Part shown: positions 17,070 to 23,945 of the stretch, one piece after another
Numbering within the stretch: the first letter of the stretch is position 1
Layout of the letters: each line of letters starts with the position of its first letter
NCBI GenBank assembly: GCA_021809105.1
Contig: JAKBAM010000001.1
Coordinates: forward strand, 310,001-374,000
DNA from: Actinomycetes bacterium
GTDB lineage: Bacteria; Actinomycetota; Acidimicrobiia; Acidimicrobiales; Palsa-688
Length of the DNA stretch: 64,000 nucleotides
Reading direction: 5' to 3'
The notes under the pieces: generated by a model
The model's input: only the letters and a program-made list of their open reading frames with translations
Told to the model about the DNA's origin: nothing
The model's database searches: none
Position numbers and translations under genes: made by a program

Positions 17070-17094
17070 GGGGGTTCGAATCCCCCCTTTCCCG
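17070..17094 (+). other. tRNA 3'-end-like attachment site remnant
   Basis: GGGGG-TTCGAAT-CCCCC (17070-17086) is a perfect tRNA T-arm with the consensus loop. It is followed by CTTTCCC (17087-17093) and G, in the position of a 3' acceptor strand. No matching 5' acceptor (GGGAAAG), D-arm or anticodon arm lies upstream, where integrase coding sequence runs instead. It is therefore a 3' half only, as expected for an attachment-site copy left by a tRNA-targeting integrase. The partner site is not seen in this window. Confidence 0.6.
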
Positions 17095-17108
17095 ACTCGT
17101 AGAAGTGC

Positions 17109-17465
17109 ATGACCGGCCGGCGCCATGTCGTGCCTGCCTTCGTCGCTGACAGCCCAGCGGCCACCGGCGAGATCCCTCCCGAGCGAGCGGGCAGCGCCAC
17201 GGTGGCGACGACCCGGTACTCCATGCTTGTCGCCGCCCAGACCGGTGGACCAGAGGACGTGCAGCTGGCATCCTCGCCTGAGGTCCGAGGTCGCGACGAC
17301 CTGGGCAACGAGGAGCTCGAACGCCTTCGCAAGGACTATTTCGCCCGCCCCCGCGCTTGCCTGCGGGCCTCCCCGCTCCCCAAGACCTTCGGCTGGGGTC
17401 TGCAGTACGACGCGGACTGCCGGATCACCCTGCACGCCGTCGACTCTGCGAGTACGCGCGGCTGA
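17109..17465 (+). CDS. DUF6157-family protein
   Basis: 118-residue small protein of unknown function. The core GEIPPERAGSATVATTRYSMLVA, then DLGNEELERLRKDYFARPRACLRASPLPKTFGWGLQYDADCRITLHAV, matches the pattern I know for DUF6157 proteins. ATG 17109 is the first start after an in-frame TAG at 17100. The start lies 15 bp after the tRNA-like remnant, so the original 5' end could have been replaced by element insertion, although the core appears complete. No membrane segment or signal is visible. It may be cargo or a chromosomal flank of the integrated element. Confidence 0.65.
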   Translation: MTGRRHVVPAFVADSPAATGEIPPERAGSATVATTRYSMLVAAQTGGPEDVQLASSPEVRGRDDLGNEELERLRKDYFARPRACLRASPLPKTFGWGLQYDADCRITLHAVDSASTRG

Positions 17466-17632
17466 GCAGCGATCGGGCCCTCAACCATCTCCGGGCGATG
17501 CGATCGAGCCGCGAGCGCACCTGAGGCCGCTCCTGAGGTCATCCTCTGCCGTTCCGATCGCGGATCCCCGATCGGCACCGAAGAGTTCGCGCTGGGGCCG
17601 GAGCCGGTACGGGGACGCGCCAGACTGCCGGG

Positions 17633-18916
17633 GTGTCGTTTCCCGCCGACCGACTGCCGGACGTCTTGGAGATACGCCCGTTGGCCGCGCCGCCCGACGC
17701 CGTCCTCATCCCACCTGGGTCCAAGAGCCTGACCAACCGGGCCCTGCTGTGCGCCGCCATGGCCGACGGTGAAAGCCGCGTGGCCGGCGTGCTCTTCGCC
17801 GACGACACCCGGGCAATGCTCGGCGCCATCGCCGCGCTGGGTGCCGAGGTCAGCGCCGACGAGGCCTCTTCGACCGTGCACGTCACCGGCGCCGACCCGA
17901 CGATAAGGTCCCGCCCGGCGGCGGTCGATGCCGGCCAGTCGGGCACCACATCGCGCTTCGTCATGCCGGCGGTCTCCCTCGCTTCGACTCGCGGGACAGT
18001 AGACGGTGGCCCCCAACTGCGCAGCCGGCCGTTCGGGCCGCTCCTCCACGCGCTGCGCGCCCTCGGGGTCACGATCGAGGACCTCGGCACGCCTGGTCGG
18101 CTACCGGTCGGGATCACTGGCCCGGCACGCGGAGGGCCGGTGTCGCTGGCCGGCCATTTGTCGAGCCAGTTCCTTTCTGGCCTGCTCCTTGCCGGGCCGC
18201 TGATGCCTCAGGGCCTCGAGATACGCCTCGAGACGCCACTGGTCTCCGTGCCCTATGTCCGCATGACCGAGGGGGTCATGTCCGCCTTTGGCGTCGAGGT
18301 CGTTAACCTCGCTGTGGCGCCCGCGGCGTACCGGGCGACGGACTACCAGGTCGAGCCGGACGCCAGCGCCGCCTCCTACCTCCTCGCCGCGGCCGCCATC
18401 ACCGGTGGCCGGGTACGAGTCGAGGGTCTGGGCACGGCCAGCGCCCAGGGCGACGTCGGCTTCGCGGACGTCTTGGAGCAGATGGGGGCGACGGTCGAGC
18501 GGACCACTACGTCCATCACCGTCACCGGTGGGGACCGGCTGCAGGGGATCGATGTTGACCTGTCAGACCTCTCTGACACCGCCCAGACGCTGGCTGCGGT
18601 CGCAGTCTTTGCCGACGGCCCGACACGCGTGCGCGGCATCGGCTTCATCCGAGGCAAGGAGACCAACCGGATCCGCGCCGTCGTGACCGAGCTGCGCCGG
18701 GCTGGGATCGACGCCCGTGAGGACGACGACGGCTTCACGATCCAGCCCGGAGAGCCCGAGCCAACCCGCTTCCGCACCTATGACGACCATCGGATGGCGA
18801 TGAGCTTCGCCCTGATCGGCCTGCGCAGCCCGGGCATCGAGATCGCCGACCCCGCCTGTGTCGCCAAGACCTACCCCCGCTACTTCGACGACCTCAGGCG
18901 TCTCGCGGAACGATGA
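17633..18916 (+). CDS. aroA: 3-phosphoshikimate 1-carboxyvinyltransferase (EPSP synthase)
   Basis: 427-residue enzyme joining PEP to shikimate-3-phosphate, step six of the shikimate pathway. GTG start. Key features are PPGSKSLTNRALL (Lys31, Arg36), the PEP-site loop DAGQSGTTSRF, LSSQFLSGLLLAGPL, the DLSDLSDTAQTLA acidic segment, IGFIRGKETNRI and YDDHRMAMSFAL near the C-terminus. The loop that in E. coli reads LGNAGTA is GQSGTT here, as in some actinobacterial-type enzymes. A second, decayed aroA copy lies 6 kb away on the other strand. This copy looks intact and functional, though it sits inside the mobile-element-scarred region rather than with other aro genes. Confidence 0.94.
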   Translation: MSFPADRLPDVLEIRPLAAPPDAVLIPPGSKSLTNRALLCAAMADGESRVAGVLFADDTRAMLGAIAALGAEVSADEASSTVHVTGADPTIRSRPAAVDAGQSGTTSRFVMPAVSLASTRGTVDGGPQLRSRPFGPLLHALRALGVTIEDLGTPGRLPVGITGPARGGPVSLAGHLSSQFLSGLLLAGPLMPQGLEIRLETPLVSVPYVRMTEGVMSAFGVEVVNLAVAPAAYRATDYQVEPDASAASYLLAAAAITGGRVRVEGLGTASAQGDVGFADVLEQMGATVERTTTSITVTGGDRLQGIDVDLSDLSDTAQTLAAVAVFADGPTRVRGIGFIRGKETNRIRAVVTELRRAGIDAREDDDGFTIQPGEPEPTRFRTYDDHRMAMSFALIGLRSPGIEIADPACVAKTYPRYFDDLRRLAER

Positions 18917-19060
18917 GACAGACCAGGGCGAGTTTGAGGCTGCGCTGGCGTTCGTGGTACGGAGGACCTCTCCGCTTGGGAAGCTCCCCGTCGTGTCCGG
19001 CAGCTGGACGGACCGACGGAACCGGCCCGAGCCGGCGACGGCGGTCCCTTACCCTTCGTC

Positions 19061-19593
19061 ATGAGGGGATCCGTCAGCGGGACGGTCGCCCACCTGCGGG
19101 CGGCGATGACCCGTAGCCTCCCGCAGGTGGAGCGGGTAGTCGTCCTCGGCTGCGGTGGCGCGGGCAAGTCGACGTTCGCCTTGCATCTCTCCCAAATCAC
19201 CCGGCTGCCGGTTATCGAGCTTGATCGGCACTTCTGGAGCGACGACCTCGTGCCACTGCCAGTCGATGCCTGGGTCAAAGTGCAGGAAGAGCTCGCTGCC
19301 TCTGACCGGTGGATCATGGACGGCGACCTCGGGCCCTATGACGCCCCTGCGGTCCGGCTGCATAGAGCCGACACGGTAGTGGTCCTCGATCTGTCCCTGG
19401 CGCGGTGCGGATGGCGAGCGGCGCGGCGCTCACGCGAGCGCCTGGACTTTTGTGGTGGCTCCTCACCTGGCGCTGGCGCAGCCGCATCCTTGATGCAGTA
19501 GACGCTCACGCCCCGCTTGCGGATCTCCGCGTCCTACGCAGCCCGGCCCAAGTGGGCCGCTTCCTCGCCGCGGCCCAGACTGCCACGACATAA
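19061..19593 (+). pseudogene. P-loop kinase (adenylate-kinase/FlaR-like), frameshifted
   Basis: The frame from ATG 19061 encodes RVVVLGCGGAGKSTFALHLS (Walker A), LPVIELDRHFWSDDL and the WIMDGDLGPYD segment. It reads through RRSRERLDF and then into nonsense ending at 19501. The expected continuation LLWWLLTWRWRSR and VRVLRSP-like end (here RVLRSPAQVGRFLA) is found in the overlapping frame ending at 19593. A single indel near 19440-19455 therefore splits the gene. Intact relatives are about 170-180 residues and are annotated as topology-modulation or adenylate-kinase-like proteins. Either an old pseudogene or a base error. A TTACCCT -10-like box lies close to the start. Confidence 0.7.
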
Positions 19594-19657
19594 TGACGCC
19601 GTACCGATGGTCGCACGGAAGCCCTGAATTCTTGATCGGCTCAGCTGAAGGTTCGGG

Positions 19658-20617
19658 TTGCCTATCCGCTGTGCCCCTGTGCCCTACGGCTTGGGTGTGC
19701 CGTCACCGGAGGCTGAGATCGAGGTCGACGAGGCGACGGTCAGGGACCTGCTGGCCGCTCAGCACCCTGACCTGGCAGGGCTGCGCCTGCGCCTCCTCGA
19801 CGCCGGTTGGGACAACATCTTGTGGCGCGCCGGTGACGACTTGGTGGTGCGCCTTCCACGGCGGCAAGCGGCCGCCGAACTTGTCTTGAACGAGCAGCGG
19901 TGGCTTCCTGAGCTGGCCCCTGTTCTTCCCTTGCCGGTCCCGGCCCCGTTGCGTACCGGGCGTCCCAACGCTGTCTACCCGTGGGCATGGTCGGTTGTCC
20001 CCTGGATCGACGGCGTCCCCGGCGACCGGGTCGCGAGCATCGACCCGGCAGCCACAGCGGAGCGGCTCGGATCTTTCCTTCGTGCCTTGCATCAGCCGGC
20101 CAACCCCGCCGCTCCGATCAGCCGGTGGCGGGGCGTTCCACTCGCCCGGCGTGCCGATACTTTCGAGGAGCGCCTGAACACCCTCGCAGGCGCAGTCGAC
20201 GCTGGCCGTCTTCGATCGGTGTGGCGCCTGGCGCTCGACGCCCCCGCTTTCGGAGGGCCGCCCCGTTGGTTGCACGGCGACCTTCATCCGGCCAACACCC
20301 TGTTCCAGGATGCGACTCTCGCAGCGGTCATCGACTTCGGCGACGTCTGCGCAGGCGACCCCGCCACCGACCTCGCAGCAGCGTGGATGCTCCTCCCCGC
20401 CCTGTCCATCCCCGACTTCTTCGACGCCTACGGGGCCAACAGCGACGACGGGGGCTTGTATCGCCGTGCCATCGGCTGGGCCGTCCTGTTCGCCTTGATG
20501 CTCCTGCAGATCGGGCTCGACGACAAGCCTACCTACGCCACGGTCGCACGGGCCACCATCGAACGCATCGACGCCGGCTCCGACAGCCGGGCCACCCAAC
20601 CACTGTCGGAGCCGTAA
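19658..20617 (+). CDS. Aminoglycoside phosphotransferase (APH/choline kinase)-family protein
   Basis: 319-residue protein-kinase-like small-molecule phosphotransferase. The Brenner motif LHGDLHPANTLF holds the catalytic Asp. VIDFGDVCAGDPATDLAAAW holds the metal-binding Asp, and an N-terminal lobe contains DNILWRAGDDLVVRLPRR. Start is uncertain: TTG 19658 or GTG 19697. The domain begins around IEVDEATVRDLL, so the shorter version also suffices. Such genes phosphorylate aminoglycosides, macrolides or unknown metabolites, and the specificity cannot be told here. It lies among mobile-element remnants, which suits an acquired resistance-like gene, but resistance is not shown. Confidence 0.82.
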   Translation: MPIRCAPVPYGLGVPSPEAEIEVDEATVRDLLAAQHPDLAGLRLRLLDAGWDNILWRAGDDLVVRLPRRQAAAELVLNEQRWLPELAPVLPLPVPAPLRTGRPNAVYPWAWSVVPWIDGVPGDRVASIDPAATAERLGSFLRALHQPANPAAPISRWRGVPLARRADTFEERLNTLAGAVDAGRLRSVWRLALDAPAFGGPPRWLHGDLHPANTLFQDATLAAVIDFGDVCAGDPATDLAAAWMLLPALSIPDFFDAYGANSDDGGLYRRAIGWAVLFALMLLQIGLDDKPTYATVARATIERIDAGSDSRATQPLSEP

Positions 20618-20816
20618 AGGCGACCCGCTGGGGGGCATCGCCCAGCCAGGCAACGGAGCCCGGCTCTCGACGCGCACTCGCGATCCTCGTACCTGCGCTG
20701 GGTCACCAGTCTCCCGTGAGCCGAACCTGCTGTGGCGACGGACATGACTGTTTGCGGCGGGCGGTGGCGGGCGTCCCGGTGGGGTGTGCCGTGCGGAACG
20801 CCCGCGGCGGTGCCGC

Positions 20817-21258
20817 TCAGCTGGCCGGGCGAGTGTCGATGCGTGCTCGGTCCTGTTCGCGCTGGATGGCCCGGTAGACGGTGGAACGGGCCACACCGAA
20901 CAGCTCCGCGACCATCGCCAACACGTTGAACAGCAGCCTGCCGACCGCGTCTGTGGGGTCGTAGACAGACCCGCCGAGACTGAGACGAACCGACCGTGCA
21001 GTGAGTTCATCGGCGATAGCCCGAGCGTCGAGGAGGGACCGGCGAGACGGTCGAGCTTGGTGACCACCAAGGTGTCACCGGCCCGCCAAGCCGCCAGAGC
21101 CTCCGCAGCCCGGGGCGGTCCCGGTTGGTGCCGGTGAGGCCGTAGTCCACGTAGACCCGCTCAGCGGTCACCCCTAAGGCGACGAGTCCGTCGCGTTGGG
21201 CGGTGAGGTCCTGGGCGTCGGCAGAGCATCGGGCGTAACCGACAAGCAATGCGCTCAT
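20817..21258 (-). pseudogene. Serine recombinase (resolvase/invertase), disrupted
   Basis: From ATG 21258 the catalytic domain reads VGYARCSADAQDLTAQRDGL (nucleophile Ser in ARCSAD) and YVDYGLTGTNRDRPGL, then loses frame. A second frame continues with GDTLVVTKLDRLA, and a third with ARAIADELTARSVRLSLGGSVYDPTDAVGRLLFNVLAMVAE. The text then jumps directly to LFGVARSTVYRAIQR and the stop near 20817. The long E-helix between LAMVAE and the C-terminal helix-turn-helix is missing, so there are two frame breaks plus an internal deletion. It cannot be active. It is the remains of a Tn3-type resolvase or related element. Confidence 0.8.
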
Positions 21259-21384
21259 CGCGCACCTCCTTCGATGGGCCGGCCCGAAGCGGGTCTCCAG
21301 TCACCGGCGGCTGCCGCAGCGCTGAAGCAAGACTCCGATCCGACGACCCCCATCACCAGGGGCCAATCGGCCGGCGCGACCACA

Positions 21385-21413
21385 CCTTTACTTCTCGCCC
21401 GCTATAGTAAAGG
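21385..21413 (+). promoter_or_regulatory. vapBC promoter/operator with 8-bp inverted repeat
   Basis: CCTTTACT (21385-21392) and AGTAAAGG (21406-21413) are perfect 8-bp arms separated by 13 bp. TATAGT (21403-21408), a good -10 box, overlaps the right arm, and the vapB ATG is at 21416. Transcription would therefore start at or next to the ATG, giving a leaderless mRNA. The repeat is a natural site for VapB or VapBC to bind and block its own promoter. Confidence 0.65.
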
Positions 21414-21415
21414 CC

Positions 21416-21634
21416 ATGACCAGGGTCTCCTCCAAGAACCAGGTGACGCTCCCGGTCGATGCCCTGAGGACCGCAGGACTGCGACCGGGCGACGAGGTGA
21501 CGGTGCGGCCGGCTGGCGCCGGCGAGATCGTGATAGCGGCTCGGGTTTCCCGGGTGCGTCGCCACGCCGGCATCGCTACCGGGATCTATCGAGCCGAGGA
21601 ACTTGACCAGCTGCGGGACGAGTGGGACCGCTGA
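21416..21634 (+). CDS. vapB: VapB-type antitoxin, SpoVT/AbrB fold
   Basis: 72-residue swapped-hairpin AbrB-type DNA-binding antitoxin. The N-terminal half TRVSSKNQVTLPVDALRTAGLRPGDEVTV is the SpoVT/AbrB strand-loop pattern (K-x-Q-V-T-L-P). The C-terminal tail GIATGIYRAEELDQLRDEWDR is the toxin-embracing segment. It overlaps the toxin gene by 13 bp. An 8-bp inverted repeat and a -10 box sit directly before the start, fitting autorepression and a leaderless transcript. A second partial PIN toxin at the window end is unrelated in position. Confidence 0.88.
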   Translation: MTRVSSKNQVTLPVDALRTAGLRPGDEVTVRPAGAGEIVIAARVSRVRRHAGIATGIYRAEELDQLRDEWDR

Positions 21635-22008
21635 TCCTCGACGCCAGCGTCCTCATCGGGCTGCTCGACGACGCAGATGCTCATCATCAGCGTGCAGTAG
21701 ACGACGTCGAAGCGGCCGACGAGGCTTCGATGGACCTTTTCGCTCCAGCGAGCGCCTATAGCGAGGCGATGGTGGCCTTCGCGCGTGTGGCTCGCATCCG
21801 TGACGCCCGCGAGGCGATCGCTGCCATGGGTATCCGCGTGTCACCCCTGGACGGCAAGACGGCCGAACGTGCCGCCGAACTCCGGGCCCGTCACGATCGT
21901 CTCCGCTTGCCCGATGCGATCGTCCTGGCTACGGCTCGTGAGCTAGGCGGGCAACTGCTGAGCTACGACGAGCGTCTCGCTCGTTATGCCAGCGTCGACG
22001 ACGACTGA
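21622..22008 (+). CDS. vapC: VapC-type PIN-domain ribonuclease toxin
   Basis: 128-residue PIN-domain toxin, an RNase usually targeting tRNA or rRNA. Metal-binding acidic residues are visible in LILDASVLIGLLD (first Asp), ASAYSEAMVAF (Glu), RLRLPDAIVLATA (Asp), and the final YDERLARYA. GTG 21622 starts within the end of vapB, so the two are translationally coupled. All catalytic positions are present and the gene looks intact, unlike most neighbours in this scarred region. The RNA target cannot be inferred. Confidence 0.88.
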   Translation: MGPLILDASVLIGLLDDADAHHQRAVDDVEAADEASMDLFAPASAYSEAMVAFARVARIRDAREAIAAMGIRVSPLDGKTAERAAELRARHDRLRLPDAIVLATARELGGQLLSYDERLARYASVDDD

Positions 22009-22187
22009 CAGCGCCCGATCGGCGATCGGCATCCGGGCACGGCGGTGGGGCGCTCCGGGAGAGTTGCCTATGGCGTCCCTTCAGGCGACGCCCGGCGGAT
22101 GGTGATCGCCGCGGTGGCCACGGCAACGACCGTACTGGCGTCACCGACTAGCTCAGCGGCGGGGAAGACGACGCCTACGGTGAGGGG

Positions 22188-22361
22188 ATGCTGCTGGCGG
22201 CCACCGACGCCCTGCTCCGACGCCCTCGGAGAGTGCTCGTCGCGGGCACCTCGGGTGCCGGCAAGACGTCTCTAGCAGTGCGACTCGGACAGGCGCTGGA
22301 ACTGCCGCATGTGGAGATCGACGCCCTCTTCCACGGGCCAGGCCGGGGCAGCCGGCCGTAG
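22188..22361 (+). pseudogene. Truncated P-loop kinase, N-terminal fragment
   Basis: 57 codons encoding LLRRPRRVLVAGTSGAGKTSLAVRLG (Walker A) and LPHVEIDALFHGPG, then a stop. This is the first third of an adenylate-kinase-like P-loop family related in plan to the frameshifted kinase at 19061-19593. The family normally continues for another 100 or more residues. Coding similarity ends at 22361, where unrelated sequence leading to the excisionase gene begins, so an insertion or deletion cut the gene. Confidence 0.6.
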
Positions 22362-22389
22362 CTGGCCGGGAGGGTCGTAGGGCGGGTGG

Positions 22390-22581
22390 TTGGGGTACGC
22401 CGTCGACACCCTCCCGCAGCTCCTCACCATCGACCAGCTCGCCGAACAGCTCGGCATCACCGTCCGCCACGTCCGCCGGCTCATCGCCGAACGACGTGTC
22501 CCCTACCTCAAGGTCGGCAAGCTCGTTCGCTTCGATCCCGCCGAGATCGCCGCCTGGCTCGATCGGCACCGCGTCGCGTGA
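22390..22581 (+). CDS. Excisionase-type helix-turn-helix protein
   Basis: 63-residue MerR-like HTH (Xis, HTH_17) protein. TIDQLAEQLGITVRHVRRLIAERRVPYLKVGKLVRFDPAEIAAWLDRH is the complete domain. Such proteins bend attachment-site DNA for excision, or act as small repressors. The TTG start at 22390 is the only upstream start in frame. GTG or ATG are lacking, so the true start may differ by a few codons. It is probably the orphaned excisionase of one of the integrase elements here, since the integrase gene at 15971 is broken and no other intact integrase is in the window. Confidence 0.75.
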   Translation: MGYAVDTLPQLLTIDQLAEQLGITVRHVRRLIAERRVPYLKVGKLVRFDPAEIAAWLDRHRVA

Positions 22582-22670
22582 GTCCACTCGCAGCCAACCA
22601 AGAAGGCCGGCGAGGCCTTCTCGACTGTCCTGCTGGCAGTGCGCCGGCCGTCGCCCGATACCATGACGGC

Positions 22671-22901
22671 ATGCTCGCGGACCTGCCGGATCGGATAAGC
22701 ATCGATCCCCAGGTCTGCTTCGGGAAGCCCGTCATCAAGGGGACCCGTATCTGGGTGGAGCTGATCCTCTCCTTGATGGCGGACGGGAGCAGCGCCGAGG
22801 AGATCCTCCGCGACTACCCTCAGCTGTCCGACGAAGACCTGCGTGCCAGCCTCGCCTACGGAGCCAGCCTGGCCGCCGGCCACTTCGTCGACGTGGCGTG
22901 A
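22671..22901 (+). CDS. DUF433 antitoxin
   Basis: 76-residue DUF433 protein with a HTH-like fold. RISIDPQVCFGKPVIKGTRIWVELILSLMADGSSAEEILRDYPQLSDEDLRASLAYGA is the full family pattern (G-x-P-x-I-x-G-T-R-I). DUF433 genes almost always pair with a DUF5615 PIN-like toxin. Here that gene follows with a GTGA overlap at 22898-22901, confirming coupling. ATG 22671 is used; an upstream out-of-frame ATG at 22663 is ignored. Confidence 0.88.
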   Translation: MLADLPDRISIDPQVCFGKPVIKGTRIWVELILSLMADGSSAEEILRDYPQLSDEDLRASLAYGASLAAGHFVDVA

Positions 22902-23197
22902 AGCTCAAGCTCGACGAAAACCTCGGGATCCGACACCGCGAGCAACTACAGCGCGCCGGCCACGACGTCGACACGGTTCACGACGAGCAACTCTCCGGCG
23001 CCCCAGACCCCGACGTACTGGAGGCCGCCGTCGCTGCGGGCCGAGCCCTGGTGACCCTCGACGTCGACTTCGCCAACCCGATCCACTTCCCGCCCCAGCG
23101 GACCGCCGGCATCGCCGTGCTGCGGGTCCGCGAGCGATTCAGCGGCAGGGACATCGAGCAACTCATCGACCACCTCATCCGAGGACTTGCCCGATAG
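22898..23197 (+). CDS. DUF5615 PIN-like toxin, ended early by in-frame TAG
   Basis: 99-residue PIN-like (Mut7-C type) predicted RNase toxin. MKLKLDENLGIRHREQLQRAGHDVDTV opens with the DEN metal-binding motif, and LVTLDVDFANPIHFPP holds the second acidic pair. GTG 22898 overlaps the DUF433 stop. After the TAG at 23195-23197 the same frame stays open to 23287 and encodes PMEGRLWIVREDRIRQYEP. I recognise the LWIV-R-x-R-I/V pattern as a usual C-terminal ending of this family. The TAG therefore probably replaced a sense codon such as CAG. The metal site is intact, so the shortened protein may or may not be active. Confidence 0.8.
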   Translation: MKLKLDENLGIRHREQLQRAGHDVDTVHDEQLSGAPDPDVLEAAVAAGRALVTLDVDFANPIHFPPQRTAGIAVLRVRERFSGRDIEQLIDHLIRGLAR

Positions 23198-23401
23198 CCC
23201 ATGGAGGGACGACTCTGGATCGTCCGGGAAGACCGGATCCGCCAGTACGAGCCATCCGCCCGCAAACCGTCCGCCAACGAGCCATGACGGTCGCCCGTCG
23301 CGATGCCGAACGGTCCAACCGGTGACCCTCCGTGGGCTGCGGTGACCTCCCCGAAGCTGGCCTGGCGGTGGACGACCGGCCAGCTCCTCGCCTCGACGAG
23401 C

Positions 23402-23430
23402 TGAGGACCAATTGAGGACCAATTGAGGAC
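23402..23430. repeat. Three 11-bp tandem TGAGGAC repeats
   Basis: TGAGGAC occurs at 23402, 23413 and 23424, exactly 11 bp apart, with CAAT/CCAAT linkers. The same heptamer recurs at 23621 inside repeat copy B and at 15917 in copy A. Phase-matched short direct repeats upstream of an integrase resemble arm-type integrase-binding sites. Confidence 0.6.
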
Positions 23431-23477
23431 TCAGGAAGATTTTCGACCGCGAAAGTGCAGGTCAGGCGCCCGATCGC

Positions 23478-23655
23478 ACAGAATCCCGCCTACAGGCCGA
23501 CTCACCGTCACCACACCCGCCGATCGCGCTAAACCAGCCTCTGGCTTGCCGGTTTGTCCTCACCGCTGGTGCCCGCGGTGACCGAAACACACCGGTGTAG
23601 TCCTCGAAGCTGAGAATTTTTGAGGACTGATCCTGGGGTCCGGAAGGTGGTCCGG
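23478..23655. repeat. 178-bp integrase-upstream repeat, copy B
   Basis: Second copy of 15774-15951 with two mismatches, same orientation, offset 7704 bp. Homology continues for about 75 more bases at lower identity into an integrase N-terminal fragment. The copy of the rest of the integrase is missing, so this is the left end of a second, deleted element. Confidence 0.85.
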
Positions 23656-23680
23656 GTAGCAGCGGGAGGCAAACACGGGG

Positions 23681-23731
23681 AGCATCGACAAGCGGCCGGA
23701 CGGGCGCTACCGGGCACGGTGGCGGGAGTAC
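23681..23731 (+). pseudogene. Integrase N-terminal fragment (second copy)
   Basis: SIDKRPDGRYRARWREY is encoded here, matching the integrase at 15971 (SIDKRPDGGYRARWREY). Similarity stops abruptly at about 23731 and unrelated sequence follows. No start codon corresponding to the ATG of the first copy survives. It is a remnant only. Confidence 0.7.
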
Positions 23732-23945
23732 CTGTTGACGGCCAACGGGAGCTCCCCGCTGGCGGTCATGACGGGCCACCACACCATGTGGTCGGCGGCC
23801 GGCACCGTGATCACGCTTGACTGCCGCTCCGAACTCTGCTCGGTTGACAGCCGCGCCTTACGCCCGCTCCAGTTCCTCGGTGCGTGTTCTGATCGGCGCC
23901 GCCGGTCATACATGCCCTCGGTAGACTCAGGTGGTGGGGCGTCGG

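Noticed and set aside
17000-17100. Complete tRNA gene
   Set aside because: Only the T-arm and 3' acceptor-like end are present; no 5' acceptor, D-arm or anticodon arm pairs with it.
17633-18916. Glyphosate-resistance claim for the EPSP synthase
   Set aside because: The PEP loop differs from E. coli (GQSGTT), but this alone does not predict resistance, as related actinobacterial enzymes vary at these positions.
19703-21070. A 455-codon minus-strand open frame opposite the phosphotransferase gene
   Set aside because: It begins with a piece of the resolvase and is otherwise a shadow of the plus-strand gene with typical GC-rich antisense composition.
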